From the NCBI RefSeq assembly GCF_014356525.2, contig NC_052515.1, positions 25,966,065 to 26,030,064 of the forward strand: a DNA stretch of 64,000 nt. Direction: 5' to 3'. The notes beneath the pieces are model-generated. The model was not told the DNA's origin and did not search any database. It saw only the letters and a program-made list of their open reading frames with translations. Source of the DNA: Nilaparvata lugens. Its lineage: Eukaryota > Arthropoda > Insecta > Hemiptera > Delphacidae. This document shows positions 11,174 to 22,760 of the stretch, piece by piece (positions within the stretch are counted from its first letter, which is position 1; each line of letters begins with the position of its first letter). A program made the translations under genes and the position numbers.

Positions 11174-12715
11174 TCTGTATAGATAAGGGAGACTTGGGAA
11201 AATATCCGTGTTGCCAAATTGTGCGAAATTTCGATCCGTTTATGGCAGCCCATATTCAGTACAACTCAGACGATGCAAAGTTGTCAATTTGAATGAAACC
11301 AGTCATATGGGTTTGCATGGAACGATTGAAACACCTACATTTTCCACAGTTCTCAATTTTATTTATTGAAAAACAGTGAAAAACGCTACAGATATTGTTA
11401 ACTGAATGGTATAACAATGCGATTATAATATTACCAAAAGTTAATAGTTATTTGTATATCTAGAGTGAAAAGTACTGTTTTTTCTCCCTGAAGGAAAAGT
11501 TTGAAGCCCGAGGTGAAGCCGAGGTTAACAATTTTCCTGAGTGAGAAAAAACTATTTACACTCGTGATATACACAATATTTTTCCTCCATCTACATTTTT
11601 ATAAAAACTGCAAATAGAATCATCTTCAAAAACGTACGTGACCAAACAATGTATTATAACATAATATAAAAAGTAAACAGCTGGGCTGGCTTGTAATCAC
11701 AGTTCTCCACCGACAGCGCTATGCGCTATCTGTGGGAAAAATTTGTAACAACAATGGCCGCCACAACTACAACTATGATAAAGCTCCCGTTTCAAATTTG
11801 ATTAGTAAATGAGGAATATTTGTTGGCTGGTATTTTGGAAAACATGGGATAAAAAAATTTATACATTTTTTTAGTATAGTCATATGAAGTTTGTGATAAT
11901 TTTAGCATGAAACATTTATTTCATATATTGATCAAATGTCTGGTTGAAGTATTGAATTTAGTTGGTTTAATGACTACTCTATATGCTTCCTCATCTGAGC
12001 TTAGACCTTCTTACATATTTCAAATGTAAGTTTTTAAAATAGAGATGCTTCCCATGTTATTTAAATGGAGATACTTTCACGCTCTAGGGAGTTTTTATGT
12101 TTTTTCCTCCCGAGAGCAAAAAAGTGACACTTTAGTATTATGTTTCAAGGAGTAAAGTAAGCTTTTTAGACAGTAGGTGGAGGAAATAGCTATTTATGTA
12201 TTAAGAGCGTAATGCGCGACTTTATCGCTCGCGCAAAACAGTTATCACGCGACGCGAAGCGGAGCGTGATAATTTTGCAAGAGCAATGAAGAAGCATTAC
12301 GCGCGAATTACATACAACATTTTTTCTACAACTGCCCAACCTGTTAAATTACTTATATCGGCGGAGTTACAATTACCGACTTTTCAGGTGAAGATCTGAC
12401 TTTTTGGCGAGCTGCTTACAATCAGCTGATTAGGGAGCGTAAAGAAACTCTGCTGTGCATGCGCGAATGATAAGGGAGCATAAAGTAAATCTACTGCGCA
12501 AGCGCGGATGGTTAGCGAGCGAAAAAGTAGATTCTCCTCAGAAATAAGCTGTTTTACGAGGAGAATTGAGTATGTAAATTCTTTTTTTACGCACAGTTGT
12601 GGAAAAAGATTATTTTTATATAGTCACTATTGAATAGTTTTCTACTAATTACCATTCTATTACTACTAGTTACTGTTCAATTGAATGAGTTCATAGTTTG
12701 AAACGTTGAGAAACA
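11174..12715. other. Unassigned intergenic or old-repeat DNA
   Basis: No gene is seen. The segment around 11455-12190 has repeat-like TTTTTTCTCCC and CCCGAGGTGAAGCCGAGG text. An inverted repeat is listed separately (12205-12302). From 12408 to 12600 short GC-rich patches (AGCGAGCGAAAAAGTAG) alternate with AT-rich DNA. Confidence 0.5.
12205..12302. repeat. Inverted repeat with GCGAAGC loop
   Basis: Imperfect arms GCGTAATGCGCG and CGCGTAATGC (reverse strand) enclose a perfect 9-bp stem, TTATCACGC (12242-12250) with GCGTGATAA (12264-12272). The 13-base loop contains GCGAAGC. It may be part of an unrecognised transposable element. Confidence 0.6.
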
Positions 12716-13020
12716 TCAGAATCTCGCTGTTTTTAATTCTGAAATAATATTGTATTGTTTCATGAGAGGATAACGATCAAAGTTGAATGAACAATTAGAG
12801 AATCCAGGTCTACAGATTACTGGCATTATTGTCAAACTACCGTACGAAACAAATGAAATATATCCAGTTAGTAAATCAGTTCTAGACGTTACTGTGTATT
12901 CCGGAATAGGTGGCGTTGCTAGGGTTCGGGCATGTAGGAAACACGTGGCTCTACGAACAAGCAACAGAACTTGGAATTTATAATAGGTCTATATATAGAA
13001 TATAGAACATACATACCTTT

Positions 13021-13348
13021 AGACACGATTGGAGGAGGAGGAAGAGGAGAAAAGGGAAGAGAAGGAGGTAAGAAGGCGATTAATTGATTGATTGATTGAG
13101 TACTTTTATTTATGTAGATTACAATATATACTGGCTTATACACTTATATACAATAGCTTACAATACAGCAAAATTATAGATGAATTTACATAATATGAAT
13201 TAAGAAAATAATTATTGAACTGTATATGATATGAAAAAGCAATTTGTAATATAATAACTATAGATAATTATATTGTTATGCATCTACATAAATTGGCGGA
13301 GCTTTGGACATATAAATGTCCATTCTTCGGAAAGAATATTCTAAGTAT
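13021..13348 (-). repeat. GGA tract plus repeat family T copy 1
   Basis: GGA-rich DNA (13021-13079) is followed by a (GATT)n run (13080-13100) and a roughly 260-bp element. It reads on the minus strand as AATGGACATTTATATGTCCA, then AAGCTCCGCCAATTTATG, ending in a CAATCAATC tail. A second, closely similar copy is at 14580-14866. The microsatellite tail fits a retroposed SINE-like repeat. The LINE at 13362 is inserted just beyond it. Confidence 0.65.
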
Positions 13349-13361
13349 CCTTCCCACTAAC

Positions 13362-13734
13362 TTCTTCTTCTTCTTCTTCGATGGCGCTACAGCCCAAATC
13401 GAGCCCTGGCCTCCTCAATTCTGCGCCTCCATTCGTCACGATCTCTTGCCTTCCTTCTCCAGTTCCTGATGCGAAGGAGTTCTGCTGCATCCTTGGAAAT
13501 ACCATCCGCCCATCTCAGTCTTGGCTTCCCCACCGGTCTCTTGCCTCCTGGCTGTCCCATATATATTTTCCTGGGGGCGCGAGTGTCAGGCATCCGCTCC
13601 ACATGCCCTGCCCATCTTAAACGTTTCAGTCTGACATATATGGACAGGGGTGGCTCCTTATAGAGTGCAGCTAATTCGTTGTTATTTCTTATTCGCCAGA
13701 CACCCTCATCACACACAGGTCCATATATTCTACG
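13362..13734 (-). mobile_element. 5'-truncated LINE with (GAA)n tail
   Basis: The minus-strand translation of about 115 codons contains RLRWAGHVERM and KPRLRWADGI, ends EEARARFGL and stops at TAG. This is the typical C-terminal tail of a non-LTR retrotransposon polyprotein. The stop is followed after seven bases by (GAA)n. A 13-bp duplication, CCTTCCCACTAAC, flanks the insert (13349-13361 and 13735-13747). The reading frame is intact over the retained part, so the insertion is recent. The 5' end is truncated, so it is not functional. The exact clade (RTE, LOA or other) cannot be settled here. Confidence 0.92.
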
Positions 13735-13764
13735 CCTTCCCACTAACTCTCTACCAAAATCTTT

Positions 13765-14580
13765 ACCAGAGGAGGAAGAGGAGGAGGAGAAAGAGAAGGA
13801 GAGGTATAGAATATATAACCTCTATAGGTTTGCTCACGAGGAGAGGAGGAGGAAGAGGTGGAGGTGGATGGAGAGTAGGAGGAAGAGAAGGAGAAGGAAA
13901 GGTATAGAATATAAAGAACCTATATACGTTTATCAATGTTCAGTTCATTATCTCCTGTTGCTTGGAAGGGACAACCTACAACCTCTAACATCCTCCCCCA
14001 AAACCTAACAACCCTTCCTTCATTATCAAAGTATCAAGATTGAGTGGTAGGGGGAGGGGAAGTTTATCAGCGACTTGCTGTGATATGATGAGTGATGGTT
14101 GATGAGGAGGAGGGATGGTTTCGTGGAGGAATTAGAGGTTTGAAGAGGAGGAGTGGGAGGGAGGAGGAGAAGGATGATGTGGAGGGGATAGTGGGGGATG
14201 ATGATGAAAGGAGGTTGATGAGATGAGGAGGTATGATTTAGAGGGAGAAATATTAGGTTGGAGTAGGTGGAGGTGTAGGACTTGGTGGAGAAGAGAGGGA
14301 AGAAGAGAAGGAGAAAAAGGATTAACAAAAGGATTGGGAATAGGAGAAGGTGGAAGAGAAGGAGGATCAGAGGGGGAGGCGAAAGAAGTGGATGAGGAGG
14401 AGGATAAGAGAGAGGAATAGAAGGAGGAGAAGGAGCAGTGGAGAAGAAGAAGGAGGAGGAGGAGTAGTGATGGAGTAGGATGAGTGCTTGGAGGAAGATG
14501 AGGAGAAGAAAGAGAAGAAGAAGAGGAGGAGTAGGAGGAGGAAAAAGAGGAAAAGAAAGAGAAGAAGGAAGAGGAGGAGA
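13765..14580. repeat. Purine-rich (GGA/GAA) low-complexity block
   Basis: Plus strand almost purely purine, made of irregular GGA, GAA and GATGA units. It has no unique sequence except about 13903-14040. Frames through it encode Glu/Arg/Lys-rich or Ser/Leu/Pro-rich nonsense. The strand bias is opposite to the TTC blocks in copies A and B. Confidence 0.88.
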
Positions 14581-14866
14581 TGATTGATTTATGTAGATTG
14601 ATTTATGTAGATTGATTTATGTAGATTACAATATATACTGGCTTATACACTTAGGCTATATACAATAGCTTACAATACAGCAAAATTATAGATGAATTTA
14701 CATAATATAGACTAAGAAAATAATTATTGAACTGTATAAGGTATGAAAAAGCAATTTGTAATATAATAACTATAGATAATAATTATATTGTTATGCATCT
14801 ACATAAATTGGCGGAGCTTTGGACATATCAATGTCCATTCTTCGGAATATCCTCCCCACTAACTCT
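14580..14866 (-). repeat. Repeat family T copy 2
   Basis: Near-identical to 13080-13348 over about 270 bp. It starts with three TGATTTATGTAGAT units and ends with the TTTGGACATATCAATGTCCA palindrome. Both copies sit in GGA-rich DNA, so this whole 1.5-kb unit may be a local tandem duplication. Confidence 0.7.
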
Positions 14867-14869
14867 CTA

Positions 14870-15535
14870 CCAAAGAAGGAGAAGGAGAAAGGAGAAGGAG
14901 AAGGAAAAGGGAAGGGAGTACTAAAGCTGGAGGGTTGGTGGTGAAGAAGGAGGAGGAAAAAGTAAAGGTGATTGGGAGAGGAGTAGTGAGGTGAGAGGAG
15001 GAAGAGGATGAATAGGAGGAGGAGGAAGAAGAGGATGAGAAAGGGGACGATGATGGTGGAGAGAAGGAGTAAAAAAGGAGAGGGGAGAAAAGGAGTGTGA
15101 GTAGAGGACAGGTAGAAAAGGATGAAGGAGAGGAGAAGGAGAAGAAAGATGATATGGGGGAGGAGTTGATGGAGAAAGAGGGAGAGGTGTTGGAGAAGAG
15201 GAGAAGGAAGAAATGAGAGCAGAGCAGGTATGGACGGGTGGGTAGAGAGGTACTAGGGAAAAGAGAAGTGAAGGAGGGGGAGAATTGGAGAAAGGAGGTG
15301 GAGGAATGCTGAGAGGAGAAGTGGGGAGGATTGTGAGAAAGAAGAGGAGGAGTAGTAGTTGGATGATGAAGAGGGGAAGTGAGAATGATTATGAGGAGGA
15401 TGAGGTTGATGATGAGATGAGTCAGGATGATATTCAGGAGGAGATTCGCGGTTGCAGGAGAAGGATGAGGAGGAGGAGGGGGTGGATGAGGAGGAGGAGG
15501 AGGAGGAGGAGTAGGATGAGGATGAGGGAGTGAAA
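14870..15535. repeat. Purine-rich (GGA/GAA) block
   Basis: Continuation of the purine-rich domain, ending in a (GGA)n run at about 15465-15515. The 248-codon reverse frame here is Ser/Pro/Leu low complexity and is rejected as a gene. Confidence 0.88.
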
Positions 15536-15867
15536 TTGGGCTGAGGCGTTGTTGTGAGAGCGTGAGTGTGATTGGCACTGAGGAATCCGTGTACTCGGCA
15601 AACAAGGCTTGTTAGTAGTGCAACCCAACTTGCTTAATTATTCCTCAACTGATATATTTTATTAGCATCCATTGTCGTCTCAGCTCAGCTACGTGTGTAC
15701 TTATACCTACAAAGGCCACAGCATCTCTCTGCCAATAGAAGCCATACACATGAAGGGGTTGACTGTATTCAAAGTTTCCGTCTGTCAAACAGCTTCTATC
15801 ATTTTATCAGTATCAAATTTTATCGAAGTTTTGCTTCGAACAGATTTTTGAAACGTCTTAGTGTTAC

Positions 15868-16220
15868 ACTAGTTGTTCTGTGAACAGTAGACCTCGCGCT
15901 CAGTGAGTTACATTGACCTGTTGTTATGTTTCTCAAAAATTAATAAATAATTTATCAATTTAAAATGTCTAGAAAAAATCCTAAATAAACATAGAGCTTT
16001 CTGTCCTATCGTACCGTGACGTGTCGTCCCGGAATGTGAGTGTGAGCGCTGTTATCAGGTCTGGCTGCAACTGTCTACAACGCTGATGGAAAGATACAAT
16101 TTTCAAGATGTTCGATGTTTTTGAACGGGTAGTATTATAGTCCACTAGACAGCTGATTTATGATGAATAATTCTATAGTCTGATATTTACGGTAATATTG
16201 TCATATGATGGAAGCTCCTT
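15868..16220 (+). repeat. Repeat family R, long-form 5' part
   Basis: Begins ACTAGTTGTTCTGTGAACAG and contains CCGTGACGTGTCGTCCCGGA and the uninterrupted sequence AGCTGATTTATGATGAATAA. That last stretch is the empty site for the Helitron at 42825 (junction A16160/T16161). The 3' part is missing because repeat W begins at about 16221. Confidence 0.8.
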
Positions 16221-16363
16221 TTACTTTCCTTCCCCTATTACCATAGGTAAGGAAAGTATTGCTTTCCAAAAAAAATTAAGGTACCTTAATTTCTAAATTT
16301 CTATACGTTCAAAACCAAAACGTGGTTTTGGGTATTGGTCTGTATGTGTGTGTGTGTGGTGTG

Positions 16364-16446
<83 letters not shown>

Positions 16447-16650
16447 TGTATGAGTGAATGTGCGTCTGTGTACACGATATCTCATCTCTCAATTAACGGA
16501 ATGACTTGAAATTTGGAACGTAAGGTCCCTACAATATAAGGATCCGACACGAACATTTTCGATCATATACGTTTCAAGGTCCCCTGAGTCCGAAAAAGTG
16601 GTTTTTGGGTATTGGTCTGTATGTGTGTGTGTGTGTGGTGTGTGTGTGTG

Positions 16651-16684
<34 letters not shown>

Positions 16685-17334
16685 ACGATATCTCATCTCC
16701 CAATTAACGGAATGACTTGAAATTTGGAACCTAACACTATACATCCTTTACTTTGGATCCTTACACTATAAGGATCCGACACTAACAAATTTCGATCAAA
16801 TGCGGTCCACGATGGCGGCTAAAATGGCGAAAATGTTGTCAAAAACAGTGTTCTAGCGATTTTCTCGAAAACGGCTCCAACGATTTTGATCAAATTCATA
16901 CCTTAGAAAGTCATTGATAAGCTCTATCAACTGCAACAAGTCCCATATCTGTAAAAATTTCAGGAGCTTCGCCTCATCTATGCAAAGTTTGATTTCCAAA
17001 TTATCAGGATTCAGATACAATTTGAACAAAAAATTTCGAGTGGAAAAGATTGAGCATGAAAATCTCTACAATTAATGTTCAGTAACATTTTCACCTAAAA
17101 TTGAAAATAAGCTCGAAATTCGAGAAAATGTGATTATCCAATTGAAAACTGTTGATTCTATTAAATCATTCACTATGAAGAGATAGCAGACCTCGTATGT
17201 CTCCAGCGTTATTGTCCTGTCACCAGCTGGCTCAGATCTTTGTTTATAATTAGACTTGAGATGCGCGTGTACACTAGCGTCAGGTGATCAATTTTCATAA
17301 CGGCAAGGAGAGTTGTTTGAGTGCGCCAAACCAA
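16221..17334 (+). repeat. Repeat family W copy 1
   Basis: Starts TTTTACTTTCC with CCATAGGTAAGGAAAGTATT and ends ATAACGGCAAGGAGAGTTG plus GAGTGCGCC. It holds two (TG)n arrays because an internal part of about 277 bp is duplicated (GGTATTGGTCTGTATGTG at 16331 and 16608). It includes AAGATGGCGG-type modules and CTCGAAAACGGCTCCAACG, a motif shared with family P. Copies 2 and 3 are at 55584 and 56360. Non-coding. Confidence 0.8.
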
Positions 17335-18180
17335 ATTTTTTTTATTTATTTTTGTTCATTAAATAGAAATTACAATATTGGAATGAAAAAACATGAGCTA
17401 GCCCAAAACTTCTTCTATTCCTGAATTTTGTCCATTACAATGTAGGCTTAAGTATTTCTAACTATTTAGAACTATTTCTAACATCATAACTATTTTCACT
17501 AGAATACACTGTATAATTTTGATTTTGATTTTTGTTGATATCCCTTGTATCTGATGTAGTAAGTGAATAAAAGTTTATTTGGTTGTTTGGCCTCTGATAA
17601 ACTTAATCTGGATCAAATTCATCTAAGTTGAGTTTCATCTTTAATTCTGGAATTTCTTAGCTGTGTAGAGAGGAATGCTATCTTATGCTATCTTTTCTCT
17701 ATGGTTTCACTAACATTACGCTAAGTAGTCAACGCTAGAGAAACTCTTCGATTAAGTGCGAATCCTGATAATATTTCAACTATATTCATTTTTTGTAAAT
17801 TCATTGAGTTGAAGGTAATATTAAAGATTGAAGTGGGAGATAAGATACAACACATTATTAGTAAGATGAGAATGATAACCATGAACATTGAGTTCTAACT
17901 TTAACTGTGCACAGAGAAAAAATAAATAAAAACATTCTATTATTTTCTCTCCATCTCACACACACACACTTTCTTACTGAACCTCACTCTCTCACCCTCA
18001 CTTACTAACTTACTCACTGTCATTCTCTCTTTTTCTCTCACTGACACTAACTTACAGGCTCCCTCTCTCACTCACACTTCTATTGTTTTATTTTCTCTTC
18101 AGGCCCCAAGGTAGAAGCTTTTAGATTTGGTTCACTTGTTACCCTTAACATTCAATATAAGCCATCTCATTCTTCTTGAG
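17335..18180. other. Unassigned DNA with short CT/CA-rich tail
   Basis: 17335-17930 is AT-rich and may contain a retroposon 3' end (TTTATTTATTTTTGTTCATT). 17950-18080 is (CTCA)-rich. No gene is supported. Confidence 0.4.
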
Positions 18181-18359
18181 GACTTCACCTGCTTTCACTA
18201 CTTCCCCTTTCTTCTTCTCCTTCTTCTTCTTCTTCTTCACTACCTTCTTCTTTCCCCTCGTCACTTTTTTCTTCTTCCTTTTCTTCTACTGCTTCTTCAC
18301 CACACCGTTTCATCACCTGTGAAACTCGATCTCTGCTTTCAACAATGACCTGAGTAGTA

Positions 18360-18525
18360 GCAGAGAGAGATAGAGTAAGAGAGAAAGAGAGAGATAGAGA
18401 ATGAGAGAGTGTAAGAGTGTGAGAGAGTGGGAGAGTGTAAGAGTGAGAGAGAATAAGAGAGAAAAAGAGAGTGTAAAAGTGAGAGAATGAGAGAGTGTAA
18501 GAGTGTAAGAGAGAGAGAGAGAGCG
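18360..18525 (+). repeat. GAGA microsatellite-like array
   Basis: Irregular GAGAGA repeats with recurring AGAGTGTAAGAGTG units. Frames through it are poly-Leu/Ser. Confidence 0.85.
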
Positions 18526-19600
18526 ACCTGTGATGAAAGGAAGATAGCAGTTTTGCAGACTAGGTAAGAATGTCCTCGCTATCGGGTCGCTACTCAACCT
18601 ACGATGTTGCTCATTTCTCATCAAATCCATTTCATCTCTCTTCTCTCCTACTTCTTCCGTTCTTCATCTCTTCTTTTCTTCATCGTTTTCTTCTCCAAAA
18701 TTGCTTCCAATCCTTCCTTTCTTTTTTCTCTTCTTCCAATCATCATTATCCTTTCCATAATCGTTCTATGATTCTGTTCTCTTTACTGCCTCGGAGAATT
18801 CGAAACAAGCATTCGTAGACTATTGAAAGGCTGGTTTATTATTAGAAGTACAATTTCTATAACTACCATTGTAAAGCTTTTTTTAGTGGATATTATACCT
18901 GCACACATTTAAACTTGAAAACTCAAACTACGTTCTAGGATGCATGTGGAGTTTTCAATTTCATGTAAAGTAGCCTGATGCTATTATTTATAACCAAATC
19001 TTCCTGACATAGTTCTATGAAGTTCAGATATTAGCGACAAATAATTCTCCCTCACGAAGTGAGGAGTTTTTATACAAGTATTTCCACTTGAGAAGTGATT
19101 TGAATTTATTGTATTCATCAATTAGAATCCATTTTCCATCAATTAGAAGATTTTTTCTGAATGGACATTTTCCCTTCACAAATGGCATTTCAACAAACAA
19201 AACAAACCAAGTTTTGAATTGCATGTGAAGTTTCCATTCAAGCATAATGTAAAACTAGGTATACAAATACATTTATAACGAAAGTATGAGAAACAATAAA
19301 ACCTCCATGGAAAATGAGTATAGGGGGAATGAAGCATGTCATTCTCAAAAACAAGGTATTTCTGTTAAATCTCACTAAGATACTGGAATTCCTGTAAATT
19401 TCAATTAAAAGAAGTCTGCTCCTTCCCTTTCAAATCAAATCAAAAATTCTTTATTGGTTCTTCAATACAAAAAAAAACTTTTAGCAAAAATATAAGAAAC
19501 CAATCACCTGTAAGGAAAATCCAGTGCGCAGGTGAGAGTTGCTAATACAATAATTCAATATGAGTCATTAAGAGTAGTTTACGCCTTTATCATCAAAATG

Positions 19601-19884
19601 ATACCATAGAGAAACAATAGCATAGGTAGATATCCCATGGTATAGGGCGTTTATGTCGCAACTTTTATTGTTATCTCAAGCCGATAGTCCACGTAGTTCT
19701 TTCCCATGCAGCTGTGTGACGCTGGTAGTCTCTCATATTGTGCCGTTCATACACTCTAACCCCAACAAAACAGTAAAAATTGACAATAATCGACAGTAAT
19801 CGGCTTGAGATAACAGTAAAAGTTGCGACAAAAACACCCTATACCATGGGATATCTACTTACGCTATTGTTTCTCTATGATGAT
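19601..19884. mobile_element. Foldback MITE family M7
   Basis: Arms of about 85 bp pair: ATAGAGAAACAATAGC with GCTATTGTTTCTCTAT, ATCCCATGGTATAGGG with CCCTATACCATGGGAT, and GTTATCTCAAGCCGAT with ATCGGCTTGAGATAAC. About 105 bp of unique sequence forms the loop. No coding capacity. No second copy is seen in the window. Confidence 0.82.
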
Positions 19885-20329
19885 ACTCCCTGTCATGGTT
19901 CGATGAAGTTCACATCTCGTAAGAACGAAGTATTTTTCCCTCACGAACTTGAGTGTTCTCAAACAAGTATTTCCTCTTGAGAGGCAATCCCGATTAATTG
20001 TAAGCTATTTATTAGATATTAGATTAGATCAGAGTTCTTTATTTATGCATGTTACAATATTATTATCAGTCAGAAGACGATGGAGCAACAACAGGAGTAA
20101 ATTCAATTCAAAATATTATGTAAATTCAAATTCAATTAAATAAGTAAGTAAATTCAATTCAAAATATTATGGAGAGATCCACTTTCAACTGACAGCATTG
20201 CTTATGAATGACATCACTGCTTCCCATCCAATAATTATATTTTGAAGTGGAATTTAAAATTTTGAACTGTCTGCATTTTTTTCAATCAACATCATAGTTT
20301 CTGAAGCATACAATACGTGTGCTCTAAAG

Positions 20330-20403
20330 AAGGCAGTGGCGAAATAGAGATTCGGCAACTCTGCACTCCTATCTTTCTCCACTGCCATTATAACCTGGTC
20401 CTA
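20330..20403. mobile_element. MITE family M4 remnant
   Basis: Carries ACTGCCATTATAACCTGGTCC and an inner part related to M4 at 6838 and 30579. Only one end is well preserved. The partner end is reduced to AGGCAGTGGC. Confidence 0.6.
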
Positions 20404-20984
20404 CGATATGCGTAAAGCCCTCCCAGGAACAATGCATTAATCTTTTTTTATAAGACACCATAATTCTCCAATCCACTCCTCTGGGCGGAGACAAGATTAC
20501 ACGAAAAACAAGATAGCTAACTGTAATTCACAGTGCATGATGCTATCTGTCTTCATAAGAATTCTCAACTACCACACTAGATATTCTAAATTTGTCACGA
20601 AGTAAACCATTAAAACTGTTCTTACAAACATAAAAGCACACTCACACACAGGTACACACGACGCGAACACAAACACTGATACACGAACGCGTGCGCGCGC
20701 ACACTTTGAATGGCATCCCAAAAATCATTCCTACGACGCACGCTTGACTCAAAAGAAACACGTGTTCACATAATGTACTCCACACATGTCAAGATGTAAG
20801 AGGATATAAAACTAACAAAAACAAACATATGCGAAGAGGGAGAAGTAAGAGGGAGAGAGAGACAAATATGAGATGTAGTGGTGTGAGTAGGGGGATGAGG
20901 GAAATTGGTGAAGGCGGTGGAGGAGAAGGATGAGGAGCAGAAGAATGAGGAGGGGTGAGGGGATGAGGAGAATAGAATAGAATA

Positions 20985-21062
20985 GCTACCTTTATTTTTA
21001 CCTAGGAGGGCGGAGTTAGGGCGCAGCCGGCCCTCTATTTCACTCAACCCTCCAATACAACC
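20985..21062 (-). repeat. Repeat family Q with (TATTC)n tail
   Basis: The reverse complement reads GGCTGCGCCCTAACTCCGCC followed by TAAAAATAAAGGTAGC and then (TATTC)n. Same family as 8060, but with a pentanucleotide tail instead of a tetranucleotide, which fits tail slippage during retroposition. Confidence 0.6.
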
Positions 21063-21254
21063 CTAAGTAATTACTAGATTAAACAAATCGAATTCAGAAA
21101 AAAATATATATACAATATTACAAACAAGGTGAATAAATATTATAAAATACAAAAATAATAATCAATGGAGAAAAAAAATAACGAAACCTAAATTATAATT
21201 GAGATATGAATAGAAATTGAAGAATAAAAACTGGAAAATAATACAATGTTACAA

Positions 21255-21540
21255 AAAAAGAAGTAGAGGTAGAAAAAAGAAGAAGAAGAAGAGGAAGAAA
21301 GGGAATGGGAGAAGGAGGAGGAAGAGGAGAAGGAGAACGAGGAAGAGGGGGTGTGTAGGAGGAGGAGGAGGAGTAGGAGGGGGAGAAGGAGGAGATGGAG
21401 GAGGAGGAAGAGGAGAAGAAGAAGGATGAGGATGAGTAGGAGGAGGAGATCGAGGATGAGGATGAGTAGGAGGAAGAGGATGATTAGGAGGAGGAGGAGG
21501 AGTTATATGAGGAGGAGGAGGAGTAGGAGGAAGATGGAAA
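21255..21540. repeat. Purine-rich (GGA/GAA) array
   Basis: Plus-strand GGAGGA/GAAGAA array with GATGAGGATGAGTAGG units. Its frames are low complexity and not genes. It lies about 190 bp beyond the Q element at 20985-21062. Confidence 0.88.
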
Positions 21541-22028
21541 ATAAGAGACATTGAAAACCGAGAGAGCATGAAAATAAAGAGCTGGCTGTTCTTACCCCGT
21601 CTTGTTGTTTCTGGGTGGATGCTTACCCTCTTCCGAAATCTAAATATAGTAGCCTGTAAAATTTAGTACATGTTATGTGATGGGGAGTTGAGTGGTTGCT
21701 GGTCCCTAATAGAGACTATAAAAAGGAAGTACAAGCTGGGAGATTAGGGCATCCATCATCGAGATGATAGAAGTATGGAGGATAGAAGGAAGATTATAAG
21801 GAGGAATATTTCAGGAAATTGTGGTCTAAATTAGAATACTGTAAGTTTAGTTACATACACATCGATTTTTGAACTAACGATTTTTACTTATGAAAACAAT
21901 TGGATTTAATATAACTTGTCTATCAGTATGATGTGTTCTTGTATTTGCCACATTCCGTTTAATTTTGTAGATTTCAAAAGGATGACGAAAAATTTCAAGT
22001 TGGAAATCGATGTGTGTGTGAGTGGATA

Positions 22029-22760
22029 TTTATTTAATCATAAGAATCACACAACTTACAAAAGGAGTACCACAGGCTTATAAGCCCAAAACGGTTGCAA
22101 TTCTAATTTTTACAACAGTCCAAATGTAGCTAGGTTATGTGTCACTTAACATTCTTCAATTACACAGTCAATTTACAATTTGAAAATCATTTAAATCTAA
22201 ATTGAATTAAACTACTAGTTCTATGAACAGTAGACCTCACGCATTATTCTCATCCTAAAGTACCTGATTGAAACTATAGACCTTATGGAAATACAGCAAT
22301 TGACTGGCTTCTCCACACATATGTGTAATCACTTGTCAGCTGATTTATGATGAATAATTCTATAGTCTGATTTTTACTCTGATATTGGCGTATGAAGGAG
22401 GCTCCTTTTTTCTTTCATATTATCCTTAAAATGCAAAGTTTCAAAAAACCTTGTATATACGTCGACGCGCAATTAAAAAAGGAACATACCTGTCAAATTT
22501 CATGAAAATCTATTACCGCGTTTCGCCGTAAATGCGCAAAATAAAAACATATAAACATTTGAACATTTGAACATTTAAGCATTTAAACATTCAAACATTA
22601 AAACATTAAGAGAAATGCCAAACCGTCGACTTGAATCTTAGACCTCACTTCGCTCGGTCAACAATTAAAAATATTCAGAAACTCCATACTTTTAAAAACT
22701 GTGAAATTTTGAGATCGAATAGACAAACACACTATTTAGAACTTATCACATCTGCTAATC
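22029..22760 (-). repeat. Repeat family S copy 1, split by R
   Basis: On the minus strand it carries CACATAACCTAGCTACATTT, GGACTGTTGTAAAAATTAGA and AACCGTTTTGGGCTTATAAG, then an end in AATAAAT-like text. It is interrupted at 22212-22662 by repeat R with a 7-bp duplication. The distal part (about 22670-22760) matches 41460-41540. A LINE 3' region or long SINE is likely, and no protein is encoded. Confidence 0.72.
22212..22662 (+). mobile_element. Repeat family R inserted in S
   Basis: Complete short-form R element flanked by AATTAAA duplications (22205-22211 and 22663-22669). This fixes its ends as CTACTAGTTCT and GCTCGGTCAAC. The 7-bp duplication suggests transposition or retroposition of R as a discrete unit. 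Confidence 0.82.

Noticed and set aside
14859..15605. 248-codon minus-strand frame
   Set aside because: Ser/Pro/Leu/Thr low complexity complementary to a GGA array.
16293..16686. Thr-His repeat proteins on the minus strand
   Set aside because: Translation of the (TG)n/(CA)n array of repeat W. The same occurs at 55447-55818 and 56379-56705.
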